This document shows positions 10,168 through 19,734 of a stretch of 64,000 bases of DNA, piece by piece; position 1 is the first letter of the stretch; each line of letters starts with the position of its first letter. The notes beneath the pieces are model-generated. The model saw only the letters and a program-made list of their open reading frames with translations. It was not told where the DNA came from and searched no databases. Source of the stretch: Lentisalinibacter sediminis (lineage in GTDB: Bacteria; Pseudomonadota; Gammaproteobacteria; Steroidobacterales; Woeseiaceae); NCBI RefSeq assembly GCF_040706615.1, contig NZ_JAPDRF010000005.1, positions 744,001 through 808,000 on the forward strand, given 5' to 3'. Both the position numbers and the translations under genes were made by a program.

Positions 10168-13100
10168 GCAGGCCGAAGCAGACCACGGACCAGAAGGGCA
10201 TCATCGCCTGGTTCGCGAGCAACCACGTGGCGGCGAACCTGCTGATGTTCCTCATCATCGCGTTCGGCGTGGTCTCCGCGTTCACCATCCGCAAGCAGAC
10301 GACGCCGGATTTCGAAGTGGACACCGTGATCGTACGCGTACCCTACCTTGGCGCCGCGCCCCAGGAGGTCGAGGAAGGCGTGGTGATCAAGGTCGAAGAG
10401 GCCATCCAGGATATCAACGGCATCATCGAGATCCGCTCGACGGCCACCGAGGGCGTAGGCACGGTGCGCGCCGAGGTGGATCAGGGTGCGGACCTGAACG
10501 AAGTTCTGAGCGAGGTGAAGACCAACGTCGACGCCATCGCCACGTTCCCGGCCCTCGCCGAGAAGCCGGTGATCTACAAGCAGGAATTCCCCATCCACGT
10601 GGTCTTCCTGTCGATCTTCGGCGACATGGACGCCTACATGCGCAAGGAGGTTGCCCAGGAGGTCCGCGACGAGCTCATGCGCCTGCCTGCGGTGAACCAG
10701 ATCCAGATCCTCGGTGACCGGGACTACGAGATCAGCGTCGAGGTCTCGGAATACGTGCTGCGCAAGTACGGGCTCACGATGAGCGAGATCTCCCAGGCCA
10801 TCCGGGATTCCTCCGTGGACATGCCCGGCGGCGCCATCCGCTCCGACGGCGGCGACATCCTCCTGCGGACAGAGGGCCAGGTGTACACGGGGCAGGAGTT
10901 CGCACAGCTCGTCCTGCGCACCTATCCGGACGGCACCCGCCTCACGCTCGGCGATATTGCCAACATCGACGACGGTTTCGTGGAGACCGACGGCTTCGCG
11001 CACTTCAACGGCGAGCGCACCGCCGTGCTGCGCGTGCTCGCGAGTGGCAACCAGAACGAACTGGAGACCGCCGCCGCCGTGAAACGATACGTCGCGGAGA
11101 AGCGCGACTCGCTGCCGGACGGCGTGGACATGGAGGTGTGGGTCGACCGTGCCTTCTATCTGCAGGACCGCCTGGACCTGATGCTGTGGAACATGCTCCA
11201 GGGCGCTATCCTGGTCTGCCTGATCCTGTCGCTGTTCCTGCGTATGAAGGTGGCGGGCTGGGTCATCGTCGGCATACCCGTTACATTCTTCGGCGCGCTG
11301 TGGCTGATGCCCCACATGCCCTGGCCGGTCACGGTGAACGTGATCAGCCTGTTCGGCTTCATCCTCGTGCTCGGCATCGTCGTGGACGACGCCATCATCA
11401 TCGGCGAGAGCATCTACACCAAGACGCGGGCGGACGGCCACACGCTGGACAACGTCATCGCCGGAGCGAAACGCGTGGCGGTGCCCGCCACCTTCGGCGT
11501 GCTGACCACCATCGCCGCCTTCGCGCCGATGCTGTTCGTGGGCGGGTTCGCCGGGCCGTTCTTCGAGGCCATGTCCGTGGTGGTGATCCTCTGCCTGTTG
11601 TTCTCGCTGGTGGAGTCCAAGCTCATCCTGCCGGCGCATCTTGCGAACGCGAATATCAAACCGATCGACGAGGACGATCTGTTCCGGCCCCGGCGCCGCA
11701 TCCACTGGCGCGAGCGGGTGCCGCGCTTCTTCCAGAAGCTGCAGCGCCACACCCAGCATGGCCTGCGCTGGCTGATAGAGACAAAGTACCTGCCGTTCCT
11801 CGAGCGCGCCCTGCGCAACCGGGGCATCAGCACCGCCGTGTTCGTCGCCATCCTGATCCTGACATTCGGCGTCATGCAGAGCGGCATCGTGCGTACCGTG
11901 CTGTTTCCCGAGGTACCCGGCGACTTCGTGATGGCGAGTCTCCAGATGCAGCGCGGTACCGCCCCGGATGTCCGCAATGCGGCGTTGTATCGGCTGGAGA
12001 ATGCGGTATTCGAGATCAACGAGGAGTACACCGCGGAGAATCCCGGCGCACCGGAACCGATCGAGCGCATCGGCATGTTTACCTCGGGCGAGACCGGCGG
12101 CGAGGCTGTGGTGGAGCTGTTCCGCGGCGAGAGCCGACCCATCAAGGCAGATCGCTTCGCGGAGATGTGGCGGGCGAAAGTCGGTGAAATCGCCGGCATG
12201 AAGGAGTTGGATTTCCGCACCGGCGACCACATCGGCGGCGGCGCGCCGCTGAGCTTCGGCCTGTCCGGCAGCGACTACGAGACGCTGGAGCGGGCAGCCG
12301 CCGAATTGCAGGCCAGGCTCACCGAGTACGAGGGGGTCTTCGACATACGGAACTCGGCCAGCTCCGGCGGCAAGGAGATCCGCCTGTCCATCAAGCCCCA
12401 GGCCGAGGCGCTGGGCCTGAATATGGCCTCGCTGGGCCGCCAGGTGCGCCAGGCCTTCTATGGCGAGGAGGCGCAGCGTATCCAGCGGGGTACCGACGAG
12501 CTGAAGGTCATGGTCCGCTATCCTGAGCAGGAACGGCGCTCGGTGGCAGACCTTGAGAACATGCGCATCCGCACACCGGACGGCGCGGAGGTGCCTTTCC
12601 ACTCGGTGGCCGACATCGAGTTAGACGAGGCCTATTCCAGCATCACCCGGCTGAATCGCAAGCGCACCATCACGGTTTCGGCCGACATCGACGCCGAACG
12701 GGTCGAGCCCGGCCCGATAATCCAGGAGATCAGCGAGGAGTTCATCCCTGGTCTGCTCGCGCGACACCCCGGTGTCAGCTATGGCCTGGAGGGGGCAAGC
12801 CAGGAAGAGCAGGACTTCGTCCGCAATATCTCGGTGGCGTCGATCGCGGCGCTGTTCCTGATCTATGCGCTCATCGCCATCCCGCTGCGGTCCTATTCCC
12901 AGCCGCTGATCATCATGTCGGTGATCCCGTTCGGCCTCATCGGTGCCGTGATCGGGCACATCGTCATGGGCAAGGCCATCAGCATGTTCTCGCTGTTCGG
13001 CATCATCGCGCTCTCCGGCGTCGTGGTGAACGACAGCCTGATCCTGATCGATTTCGTGAACCGGGCCCGTGCCGAGGGGGTGGATCGGGTGCGGGCCGTA

Positions 13101-13370
13101 CTCGACGCCGCCCGACAGCGTTTCCGGCCCATCATTCTGACCTCGCTGACCACGGCGGCGGGGCTCGCGCCCATCATGGCGGAGACGAGCACCCAGGCCC
13201 AGTACGTCATCCCGATGGCCGTCTCGCTCAGCTTCGGCATCATCTTCGCAACGGTCATTACCCTGTTCCTCGTGCCCTGCCTGTACCTCCTGCAGGAGGA
13301 TTTCGGCCGCGGCGCGCGCAGCGTAAGGGATTTCCTGCTGGGTCGGGAACCGGAGCATCGCTCGGCCTGA
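10164..13370 (+). CDS. RND family efflux transporter permease (AcrB/MexB superfamily)
   Basis: The 1068-residue inner-membrane protein has the repeated RND layout: a transmembrane helix, a large periplasmic loop, a six-helix bundle, then the same again. The first bundle contains GIVVDDAIIIGESIY, with the paired acidic residues used for proton coupling, and the second contains SGVVVNDSLILIDF and the PIILTSLTTAAGL block. This divergent clade (KQTTPDFEVDTVIVRVPYLGAAPQEVEEGV near the N-terminus) is distinct from classical drug pumps. The substrate is unknown. It is translationally coupled to the adaptor by a 4-bp overlap and probably controlled through the palindrome at 8892. Confidence 0.92.
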   Translation: MSRPKQTTDQKGIIAWFASNHVAANLLMFLIIAFGVVSAFTIRKQTTPDFEVDTVIVRVPYLGAAPQEVEEGVVIKVEEAIQDINGIIEIRSTATEGVGTVRAEVDQGADLNEVLSEVKTNVDAIATFPALAEKPVIYKQEFPIHVVFLSIFGDMDAYMRKEVAQEVRDELMRLPAVNQIQILGDRDYEISVEVSEYVLRKYGLTMSEISQAIRDSSVDMPGGAIRSDGGDILLRTEGQVYTGQEFAQLVLRTYPDGTRLTLGDIANIDDGFVETDGFAHFNGERTAVLRVLASGNQNELETAAAVKRYVAEKRDSLPDGVDMEVWVDRAFYLQDRLDLMLWNMLQGAILVCLILSLFLRMKVAGWVIVGIPVTFFGALWLMPHMPWPVTVNVISLFGFILVLGIVVDDAIIIGESIYTKTRADGHTLDNVIAGAKRVAVPATFGVLTTIAAFAPMLFVGGFAGPFFEAMSVVVILCLLFSLVESKLILPAHLANANIKPIDEDDLFRPRRRIHWRERVPRFFQKLQRHTQHGLRWLIETKYLPFLERALRNRGISTAVFVAILILTFGVMQSGIVRTVLFPEVPGDFVMASLQMQRGTAPDVRNAALYRLENAVFEINEEYTAENPGAPEPIERIGMFTSGETGGEAVVELFRGESRPIKADRFAEMWRAKVGEIAGMKELDFRTGDHIGGGAPLSFGLSGSDYETLERAAAELQARLTEYEGVFDIRNSASSGGKEIRLSIKPQAEALGLNMASLGRQVRQAFYGEEAQRIQRGTDELKVMVRYPEQERRSVADLENMRIRTPDGAEVPFHSVADIELDEAYSSITRLNRKRTITVSADIDAERVEPGPIIQEISEEFIPGLLARHPGVSYGLEGASQEEQDFVRNISVASIAALFLIYALIAIPLRSYSQPLIIMSVIPFGLIGAVIGHIVMGKAISMFSLFGIIALSGVVVNDSLILIDFVNRARAEGVDRVRAVLDAARQRFRPIILTSLTTAAGLAPIMAETSTQAQYVIPMAVSLSFGIIFATVITLFLVPCLYLLQEDFGRGARSVRDFLLGREPEHRSA

Positions 13371-13386
13371 TCCGGAATCTGCGGCG

Positions 13387-15393
13387 CTACTGCTCCGCGT
13401 CCGCAATCTGCAGGGCGTCGCCCGATTCCTGCAGGCGTTCCAGCACCGGGAACTGGATGCGCATGCCCGGCTGCACCCGGTCGAGCTGTAGGTCCGGGTT
13501 GTACTGGCGCAGCAGCCACACCGGCACGTTGTAGTCGCGGCGGGCGAGCAGCCATACCGACTCGCCCCGCCGCACGCGATGGGCCACCGCATCGCGGATG
13601 CGGTACTTGCGGAAGAAGCGTTCCTGCAGATCCTGGTGATAGGCGAGCCGCAGCTCCTCGAAGGCCTGCCGGTCCACGTCTTCGAACACCAGCCGCAGCC
13701 GGTCGCCGATGCGTACCGGGCGGCGGAAGCTGTAACCGTTCGCGTCCCGCAGCCGCTGTGTGCGGATGCCCAGCCAGTCTGCGTAATGGCCGAGGGTCTC
13801 CATGGCCTGGACCTCGATGGTGCCATCCCCGGCCACGGAATAGTCGGCGGGATCGGCTGCCAGCACCGCCTGGCTCGTGGCCAGACCGCTGCCGGCCTCG
13901 TCTTCCGGCAAGCTCTCTGTCCCGCCCTCTGTCCCGCCGATGGACTCAGGTCCGATCAGGGCCGCCGCCACCAGGGTCCTGTCGTAGACGGGGGCGTCGG
14001 TACCGCGTCCGGCGGGCGGCGCGGCCTCCACGGCCGGCGGCGCGGTAGCGGCCGCCGCGGCCAGACGCGCGGTGTCCTCGTCCGTGGGCAGCCGCAGGAC
14101 CTGTCCGGCGCGGATCCGGTGCCGGCTGCGCAGGCCGTTCATCGCCACCAGATCGGAGACACTGACATCGTAGAAAGTCGCGATGCCCGACAGCGTATCT
14201 CCCCGGGCGACGGTGTGGATGACGTCCGGCAGCTGGCGCGGGAAGACCGCGTCCGGACCGAGGCCGGCGACCAGCGTCTCCGCATCGCCGCCGATTGCGC
14301 CGGCCGGCAGGCGCAGGGTGAAGCCGCGAGGGATATGTTTGTTGCCGCTCCAGACCGTATGCTGCAGCGCGGGGTTGTGCCGCTCGAGTTCGCGCATGCC
14401 GATGCCGAGCGCGCCGGCCAGGCCCCGGGCGCTGGTGTAGTGCTCCACCGTCAGCAGTTCGTGCTCCTCGGAGGGTTCGAACGCGACATCGCCGAAGTAC
14501 TTCTCCGGCTGCTGATCCACCTGCAGAGCCGCCAGGAAGGCCACGTAAAAATTCCGCGAGGCGAAACCGAAGGCACGCCCCCGGTAGTTGCGCACGATGG
14601 TCTCGATGTCCTTCGTGCCCAGCTGGCGGGCCGCCCGGCGCATGCCGGCCACACCGTGGTTGTAGCCGGTCAGCGCGAGCGGCCAGCTGCCGGTGACGGC
14701 GTAGTTGTTCTCGAGGAGCCGCGCCGCCGCCCCGGTGGAGAGGAAGGGGTCGCGCCGCTCGTCCACCACGTGGTCGATGCGCATGAAGCGCCGCCCGGTG
14801 GAGCGGGTGAACTGCCACATGCCCGCCGCGCCCACCTTGGAATAGGCCTCCGGATTGAAGGAGGACTCGACGTGGGGCAGGGCGACCAGTTCTTCCGGCA
14901 GTCCCTGTTCCGCCAGCACCTGCTCGATGTAGGGACGGTAGCGGCCCGAGCGCCGCAGACCGGCCAGAAACCGGTCGGACTGGCCGAGCTGGAATCGCAC
15001 CTCGCGCGCCGCCTGCGCGAGCCGCTGGTTGCTGACGTCCTCCGACCACAGCGCCAGCACGCGCCGTTCCTCGGCGGAGAGGCCGTCGCGCTTGCCGCCG
15101 GCCAGCCGCTCCAGGATGCGGCGGTAGTGATCGCGGCGCTCGCGGATCTCGCGGTAGCGGGCGCCGCGGCTGCGGCCATCGAAGTCCAGCGTTTCGTAGC
15201 GCACGGCCAGGTTACGGGCATCGTGCAGCACGCCGCCGTCGCTCGACACGCCGGTGTAGATATGGGTCCAGAACGCGATGTCCGGTTCGAGGCCCGCCGG
15301 GCGCGGGAACGACTCGCTCGCGCCGGCCGTGGCGGCGAAGCAGAGGGTCAGGGCGACGAGGGCCCGGGTGTGGCGCCAGCGCGCTGTCGACAT
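13387..15393 (-). CDS. Membrane-bound lytic murein transglycosylase with LysM repeats (MltD-like)
   Basis: The 668-residue exported protein has a signal peptide (RALVALTLCFAATAGA). Its SLT domain has the catalytic glutamate at about 176 in ALPHVESSFNPEAYS, followed by GAAGMWQFTRSTGR. At least two LysM modules bind peptidoglycan: HTVARGDTLSGIATFYDVS (mid-protein) and HRVRRGESVWLLARRDYNV (near the C-terminus), with a degenerate one between. Such enzymes cleave glycan strands to 1,6-anhydro-muropeptides during wall remodelling. The ATG at 15391-15393 has GGAG seven bases upstream. There is no lipobox Cys, unlike E. coli MltD, so it may be soluble in the periplasm. Confidence 0.9.
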   Translation of the reverse strand: MSTARWRHTRALVALTLCFAATAGASESFPRPAGLEPDIAFWTHIYTGVSSDGGVLHDARNLAVRYETLDFDGRSRGARYREIRERRDHYRRILERLAGGKRDGLSAEERRVLALWSEDVSNQRLAQAAREVRFQLGQSDRFLAGLRRSGRYRPYIEQVLAEQGLPEELVALPHVESSFNPEAYSKVGAAGMWQFTRSTGRRFMRIDHVVDERRDPFLSTGAAARLLENNYAVTGSWPLALTGYNHGVAGMRRAARQLGTKDIETIVRNYRGRAFGFASRNFYVAFLAALQVDQQPEKYFGDVAFEPSEEHELLTVEHYTSARGLAGALGIGMRELERHNPALQHTVWSGNKHIPRGFTLRLPAGAIGGDAETLVAGLGPDAVFPRQLPDVIHTVARGDTLSGIATFYDVSVSDLVAMNGLRSRHRIRAGQVLRLPTDEDTARLAAAAATAPPAVEAAPPAGRGTDAPVYDRTLVAAALIGPESIGGTEGGTESLPEDEAGSGLATSQAVLAADPADYSVAGDGTIEVQAMETLGHYADWLGIRTQRLRDANGYSFRRPVRIGDRLRLVFEDVDRQAFEELRLAYHQDLQERFFRKYRIRDAVAHRVRRGESVWLLARRDYNVPVWLLRQYNPDLQLDRVQPGMRIQFPVLERLQESGDALQIADAEQ

Positions 15394-15583
15394 TCGGGGT
15401 CTCCGGGGCCCGCCGGCGGCGGCGACAGGCCGTACTATCAGTGTGCCGTTCGTAGTGTGCGAGTCGCTGCGCTGCCGCGGCAACGAAAGGCATCACGCTT
15501 TCTTGTTATTGCGCTGAGGAATACAGTATCGAAAAGGGCGTTGCAAGAGGGCGCCGGGCAGAGAGCAAGGCACGGGGGCCGAG

Positions 15584-17002
15584 ATGAGAAGGCTGAGTAT
15601 CGCAGACAGCAACTTCCTGCTGGCGGAGAACCGGGAGACGCCCATGCATGTGGGCGCGCTGAATGTCTACACGCTGCCGAAGGGCGTCTCGCAGCGCCGC
15701 TACATGAAAGAGCTTTTGTCCATACTGCGCCGCGACGACCCGCTGCTGCCGCCGTTCGGCGAGCGGCTCGATCCCGGCCTGCTCGGCAGGACCGGACTGG
15801 TGCGGCACTGGGTCCCGGACGAGCACATGGACATGGAGTACCACGTGCGCCACGCGGCTCTGCCGAAGCCGGGCCGTTACAGGGAGCTGTTCGCGCTGGC
15901 CTCGCGGCTGCACAGCACGCTGCTGGACCGCAACCGACCGCTGTGGGTGATGTACGTAATCGAGGGCCTGAGGAAGCGCCAGTTCGCCACCTACTTCAAG
16001 GTGCATCACTGCGCCATCGATGGCGCGCGGGGCGTGCACCTGATGCAGAGCATGCTGTCGCCCTCGCCGGAAGGCCATGTCGACTACTCGTCGTTGTCGC
16101 TGCAGGCCTGGGAGACCTACAAGCACCGGATCGGTAGCAAGAGCGCCGCCGGCGCGCCCTCGCCGACGGACCTGAAGGCGGTGGCCGAGGCGCTGCGCCA
16201 GCAGCTCGGCGTCACGGTGGACGTGCTGAGCGGGCTGCGCCGTTACGGGCAGGTGTGGCTGGGCATGGGCGGCAGGCTGGCCGCGCCATGGCACCGGGTG
16301 CCCCATGGGCTGCTCACGCAGAAGATATCCGGCTCTCGGCGTCTGGTGGCGGAGTCATGGCCCTTCGACCGGGTACACGACGTGGGCAGGGCACTGGGTG
16401 CCACGCTGAACGACGTGGTGCTGTCGATGTGCGCCGGCGCCCTCCGGCGCTATCACGAATCCCAGGGTGAGTCGCTGGACCGCCCGCTGAAGGCGCTGGC
16501 GCCCATCTCGGTGCGCACTGGCGGTGACATCGATTCGGCCAACGCCATCGGCTTTATCATCACCAGCCTCGCCACGGACATCCCGGATCCCGAGCGCCGC
16601 CTGCGCACCATCCAGGCCTCTATGCAGGCAGGCAAGAATCTGTACGCGACCCTCTCGCCGGAGGCGGCCAGCCTGTTCACGGCCGTCGCCTTCTCGCCCA
16701 TGCTGCTCACCAATTTCCTCGGCACGGCGAACTGGTTCCCCGCCTACAACCTGGTGATCTCCAACGTGCCGGGCCCGAAGCAGCCGATGTACTGGAACGG
16801 GGCGCCGCTGGACGGCATCTACCCCATGAACATCGTCGTCCACGGCCAGGCGATGAGCATCACGCTGGTCAGTTATGCCGGCAACCTCGACTTCGGCATC
16901 GTCGCCTGTCGCCGGTCCGTGCCGCGGGTGCAGCGGATGCTCCGATATCTCGAGGAATCGCTGACCGAACTGGAGTCCGTCGCCGGCACCCGGGCCGCCT
17001 GA
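15584..17002 (+). CDS. Wax ester synthase / acyl-CoA:diacylglycerol acyltransferase
   Basis: The 472-residue enzyme has the WS/DGAT active-site motif HHxxxDG as HHCAIDG (residues 141-147), preceded by the N-terminal family block LSIADSNFLLAE. Later blocks also match: TLNDVVLSMCAGALRRY, then the NVPGPKQPMYWNGA segment. It joins acyl-CoA to fatty alcohols or diacylglycerol to make neutral storage lipid at the inner membrane. It stands alone between the transglycosylase and isoaspartyl peptidase genes. Members vary in preference for alcohol or diacylglycerol, and the sequence does not decide this. Confidence 0.9.
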   Translation: MRRLSIADSNFLLAENRETPMHVGALNVYTLPKGVSQRRYMKELLSILRRDDPLLPPFGERLDPGLLGRTGLVRHWVPDEHMDMEYHVRHAALPKPGRYRELFALASRLHSTLLDRNRPLWVMYVIEGLRKRQFATYFKVHHCAIDGARGVHLMQSMLSPSPEGHVDYSSLSLQAWETYKHRIGSKSAAGAPSPTDLKAVAEALRQQLGVTVDVLSGLRRYGQVWLGMGGRLAAPWHRVPHGLLTQKISGSRRLVAESWPFDRVHDVGRALGATLNDVVLSMCAGALRRYHESQGESLDRPLKALAPISVRTGGDIDSANAIGFIITSLATDIPDPERRLRTIQASMQAGKNLYATLSPEAASLFTAVAFSPMLLTNFLGTANWFPAYNLVISNVPGPKQPMYWNGAPLDGIYPMNIVVHGQAMSITLVSYAGNLDFGIVACRRSVPRVQRMLRYLEESLTELESVAGTRAA

Positions 17003-17008
17003 GGCCGG

Positions 17009-18040
17009 TCAGGGGTTGGCGTAGATCTCCACGGCCACCCGGCCGTCGGTACCGATGCTGGCCCGGTACATGCCTGGCGTGTTGTGTGGCATGGCGATAT
17101 TGCCCGCGGCGTCCATGGCGATGACGCCGCCGTCGCCGCCGGCGGCCGGCAGCACCTCGTGGATCAGCCGGCCGGCGGCCTTATCAATGCTCATGCCGTC
17201 GCGCACGTGCTCGCAGATGCTGTGGGCGACGACGTAGCGGATGAAGTACTCGCCGGTGCCGGTGGCGCTGACCGCACAGGTCTCGTTGTTCGCATAGGTG
17301 CCGGCGCCGATGATCGGCGTGTCGCCCACCCGGCCCCAGCGCTTGTTGGTGAGGCCGCCGGTGGAAGTGCCCGCCGCCAGGTTGCCGTGCCGGTCCAGCG
17401 CAACCGCGCCCACCGTCGAATACCAGCGCCCGGCCTCGCCGGCACGCGCCGCAGTCTCCGCCTTTTTCGCCTCCTGCAGCTGGCGCCAGCGGCGCTCGGT
17501 GTGGAAATAGGCGGGGTCCACCAGCTCGAAACCCTGTTCCACCGCGAAAGTCTCCGCGCCTTCCCCGATCAGCATCACGTGGCGGGATCCGGTCATGACG
17601 GCGAGCGCCAGGTCGATGGGATTGGCGATGTGGCGTACCGCCGCCACCGCGCCGGCATTGAGCGTGGCGCCGTCCATCACCGAGGCGTCAAGCTCGTTCT
17701 CTCCCTCGGCGTTGAACACCGCGCCCTTGCCCGCGTTGAAGAACGGCGAGTCCTCCAGAATGTTCACGGCGGCCTGCACCGCCTCGAGGCTCGTACCGCC
17801 CTTCGTCAGCACCCGGTGGCCGACTCGCGCAGCCTTTTCGAGCTCGGCGCGGATGGCCGCCTCCTGCTCCGGCGTGGTCTCCTCCCGGCTCATGGTGCCG
17901 GCGCCGGCGTGGATAGCGATGGCGACGGGGGCTTCGGCGGCCTGGAGCGGGGACGGCGTGGCCTTGCCCGCCATCGTCGCGACAGTCATGGCCACGACAG
18001 GTGCAACGATCAGCGCCAGGACGCGGATGGAGTGCTTCAT
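17009..18040 (-). CDS. Isoaspartyl peptidase / L-asparaginase, Ntn-hydrolase type
   Basis: The 343-residue precursor has a signal peptide (about 1-35) and the plant-type asparaginase fold. The expected self-cleavage site lies between Ser208 and Thr209 (WYS-TVGAVALD), making Thr209 the N-terminal nucleophile of the beta chain. The substrate block GTSTGGLTNKRWGRVGDTPIIGAG follows. The family splits isoaspartyl peptides and asparagine. A signal peptide suggests periplasmic action. It ends six bases from the end of the convergent acyltransferase gene and lies 22 bases downstream of the TonB-domain gene. Confidence 0.9.
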   Translation of the reverse strand: MKHSIRVLALIVAPVVAMTVATMAGKATPSPLQAAEAPVAIAIHAGAGTMSREETTPEQEAAIRAELEKAARVGHRVLTKGGTSLEAVQAAVNILEDSPFFNAGKGAVFNAEGENELDASVMDGATLNAGAVAAVRHIANPIDLALAVMTGSRHVMLIGEGAETFAVEQGFELVDPAYFHTERRWRQLQEAKKAETAARAGEAGRWYSTVGAVALDRHGNLAAGTSTGGLTNKRWGRVGDTPIIGAGTYANNETCAVSATGTGEYFIRYVVAHSICEHVRDGMSIDKAAGRLIHEVLPAAGGDGGVIAMDAAGNIAMPHNTPGMYRASIGTDGRVAVEIYANP

Positions 18041-18062
18041 GGTGTCTCGTGGTCGGTGAGGG

Positions 18063-19163
18063 TCAGGCTTCGGGCATCTCGTAGAAACTGAATCGCGTGC
18101 CCTTCTCGCCGGTCACGATAACACGGCAGTCCCCCCAGCTCTCGGGAATGTTCCACTGCACCCCCGGGCGGACGGTATCGGTGACCCGCTGCCAGTCACA
18201 GCGGATCTCCAGCTCGTCGGCCACGCCCTGGATATCCGCAATGGTGAAGGCCTTGCGGAGAGGGCGGTAGTGCCAGCTGGACCGGCATTCGTCACAGGCG
18301 GCGCCGTCGCCGATGCTTGCTTCCACCAGCAGCGGGGCAGGGCCTGACGCGGCATCGCGAATCCTTGCGACGACGTCCCGGAGCGCTCCGAGGCCTTCGT
18401 CGCCGCCGGTTGCTTCGACGTACTCCTCGTAGGTCGCCAGCGCGGAGCCATAACGCCCGAGGCGGATCTTCAGAGCGAGTACCGAGCGCAGCAGCGAGTG
18501 GTAGAGTTCGTCCTCGATCCATGCGCCGTCACTCGCGATCGTGCGCTTGAGCGCGGCGAGTTGAGCCGACTCGTCGCCTCGTTCCCCCGCGACGATGGCT
18601 TTCAGCATCCACAGACGGGCAATCTCGTACGCGTTCAACGCCTCGTCTGTCTCGGTTTCGATGATGAGCGAGCCTGCTTCGTCGATCCGCCCCTCGTCGA
18701 GCAGCCGCGAAATCTCCCGGTGCGCACTGCGATACTTCTTGCCGGCGCCGAGCGCCTTCGGCTCGAGCTCGAATCGGACCATCATGGCCGTTTGGCATTG
18801 CTGCACGGGTTGCCCCTCGAGCGTGGCGGGCTCGTAGCGCCACTTGCGCACGACGTCGAGGGCAGCCTCCTCGAAACGGGGGCTGCCGCTCGAATCCTCG
18901 ACGATGGGGTCTTCCACGGCTCCTTCCTCGGTCACGACGAAGCTGAGTTTCACCCATCCCGCGCGACCGCGATTCAGTTCGTAGCGGGGATACTCCGGCG
19001 CGTAGCGTCTTACCGGCTTCGCCATGGTGCCGTATGTGAGCCGGGACTCATGCGTGTCATCCGCCGTGCCAGGTGCGGGAAGACCGCCCGACAACAAAAA
19101 CACGAGCGCCGCCGCCGGTATTGCCGCTCTCCCTGTGCCGTGTCGCCGCTTCATCATATCCAT
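18063..19163 (-). CDS. Exported protein with N-terminal TonB C-terminal-like domain
   Basis: The 366-residue protein has a signal peptide (AAIPAAALVFLLSGGLPAPGTA). A TonB C-terminal-type domain follows directly (about 45-135): PEYPRYELNRGRAGWVKLSFVVTEEGAVEDP, then FEEAALDVVRKWRYEPA. The remaining 230 residues look helical (about 140-265) with a mixed C-terminal part containing a CDEC pair. A normal TonB has a membrane helix and Pro-rich linker before this domain; both are absent. It is therefore probably a periplasmic protein that borrowed the fold rather than an energy transducer. It lies upstream of the isoaspartyl peptidase gene on the same strand. Confidence 0.7.
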   Translation of the reverse strand: MDMMKRRHGTGRAAIPAAALVFLLSGGLPAPGTADDTHESRLTYGTMAKPVRRYAPEYPRYELNRGRAGWVKLSFVVTEEGAVEDPIVEDSSGSPRFEEAALDVVRKWRYEPATLEGQPVQQCQTAMMVRFELEPKALGAGKKYRSAHREISRLLDEGRIDEAGSLIIETETDEALNAYEIARLWMLKAIVAGERGDESAQLAALKRTIASDGAWIEDELYHSLLRSVLALKIRLGRYGSALATYEEYVEATGGDEGLGALRDVVARIRDAASGPAPLLVEASIGDGAACDECRSSWHYRPLRKAFTIADIQGVADELEIRCDWQRVTDTVRPGVQWNIPESWGDCRVIVTGEKGTRFSFYEMPEA

Positions 19164-19295
19164 GCCCCCTCAGTCACCAGTGATAAAAATAGACCAGATG
19201 AGGCGAGGAGACAACGGAGCGATCCAGGCGCAGGCCGCGACCGACGACCTCCTCCTGCTAGACTGCCGGCCACCGGACCCTGCGAGCGTGATTCC

Positions 19296-19727
19296 ATGGC
19301 CGAGCATCCCGTTAACATCCGCCTGATCGACCACGTGGTCATCCGGGCGAAGGATCCTGACGCCCTGCTGGCGTTCTACGAAGTGGTGCTTGGCTGCCCG
19401 CTGGAGAAGGATCAGGCCGGCATCGGCCTGTATCAGCTGAGGGCGGGCGCCTCTCTGATTGACATCGTCGCCGTCGACGGCGAGCTCGGCCGCAACTTTC
19501 CGCAACCGCCGGCGGACGATGCTCCGAACATGGATCACTTCTGCGTGCAGGTGGAGCCGTGGGATGTCGACGCCATCCGGCAGCACTTGCGGGAGCACGG
19601 CGTGGAGGCCGGCGAAGTCGTGCAGCGCTACGGCGCGCAAGGCTACGGGCCGTCCATCTACATCCGGGACCCGGAGGGCAACACCGTGGAGCTGAAGGGA
19701 CCGCCCGCGGACGCGGCCGGCGGCTAG
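19296..19727 (+). CDS. VOC (glyoxalase/bleomycin resistance/dioxygenase) family protein
   Basis: The 143-residue protein is built from the two beta-alpha-beta-beta-beta modules of the VOC superfamily: LIDHVVIRAKDPDALLAFYEVVLGC at the start and NMDHFCVQVEPWDVDAIRQHL in the second half, ending with YIRDPEGNTVELKGP. His13, His77 and the Glu in NTVELKG sit where VOC proteins bind their metal. The substrate cannot be inferred. It is convergent with pncB; their ends are 7 bases apart. The frame is open far upstream, but that part is antisense to the TonB-domain gene. Confidence 0.85.
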   Translation: MAEHPVNIRLIDHVVIRAKDPDALLAFYEVVLGCPLEKDQAGIGLYQLRAGASLIDIVAVDGELGRNFPQPPADDAPNMDHFCVQVEPWDVDAIRQHLREHGVEAGEVVQRYGAQGYGPSIYIRDPEGNTVELKGPPADAAGG

Positions 19728-19734
19728 CGGCCGC

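Noticed and set aside
10014..12602. Open frame of 862 codons on the minus strand
   Set aside because: It is antisense to the RND pump gene, rich in His, Arg, Gly and Asp with no family motif, and arises from GC-biased third positions.
15394..15583. Promoter for the wax ester synthase gene (TTTCTT and TACAGT, 17 bases apart)
   Set aside because: Both hexamers match the consensus poorly; nothing else supports it.
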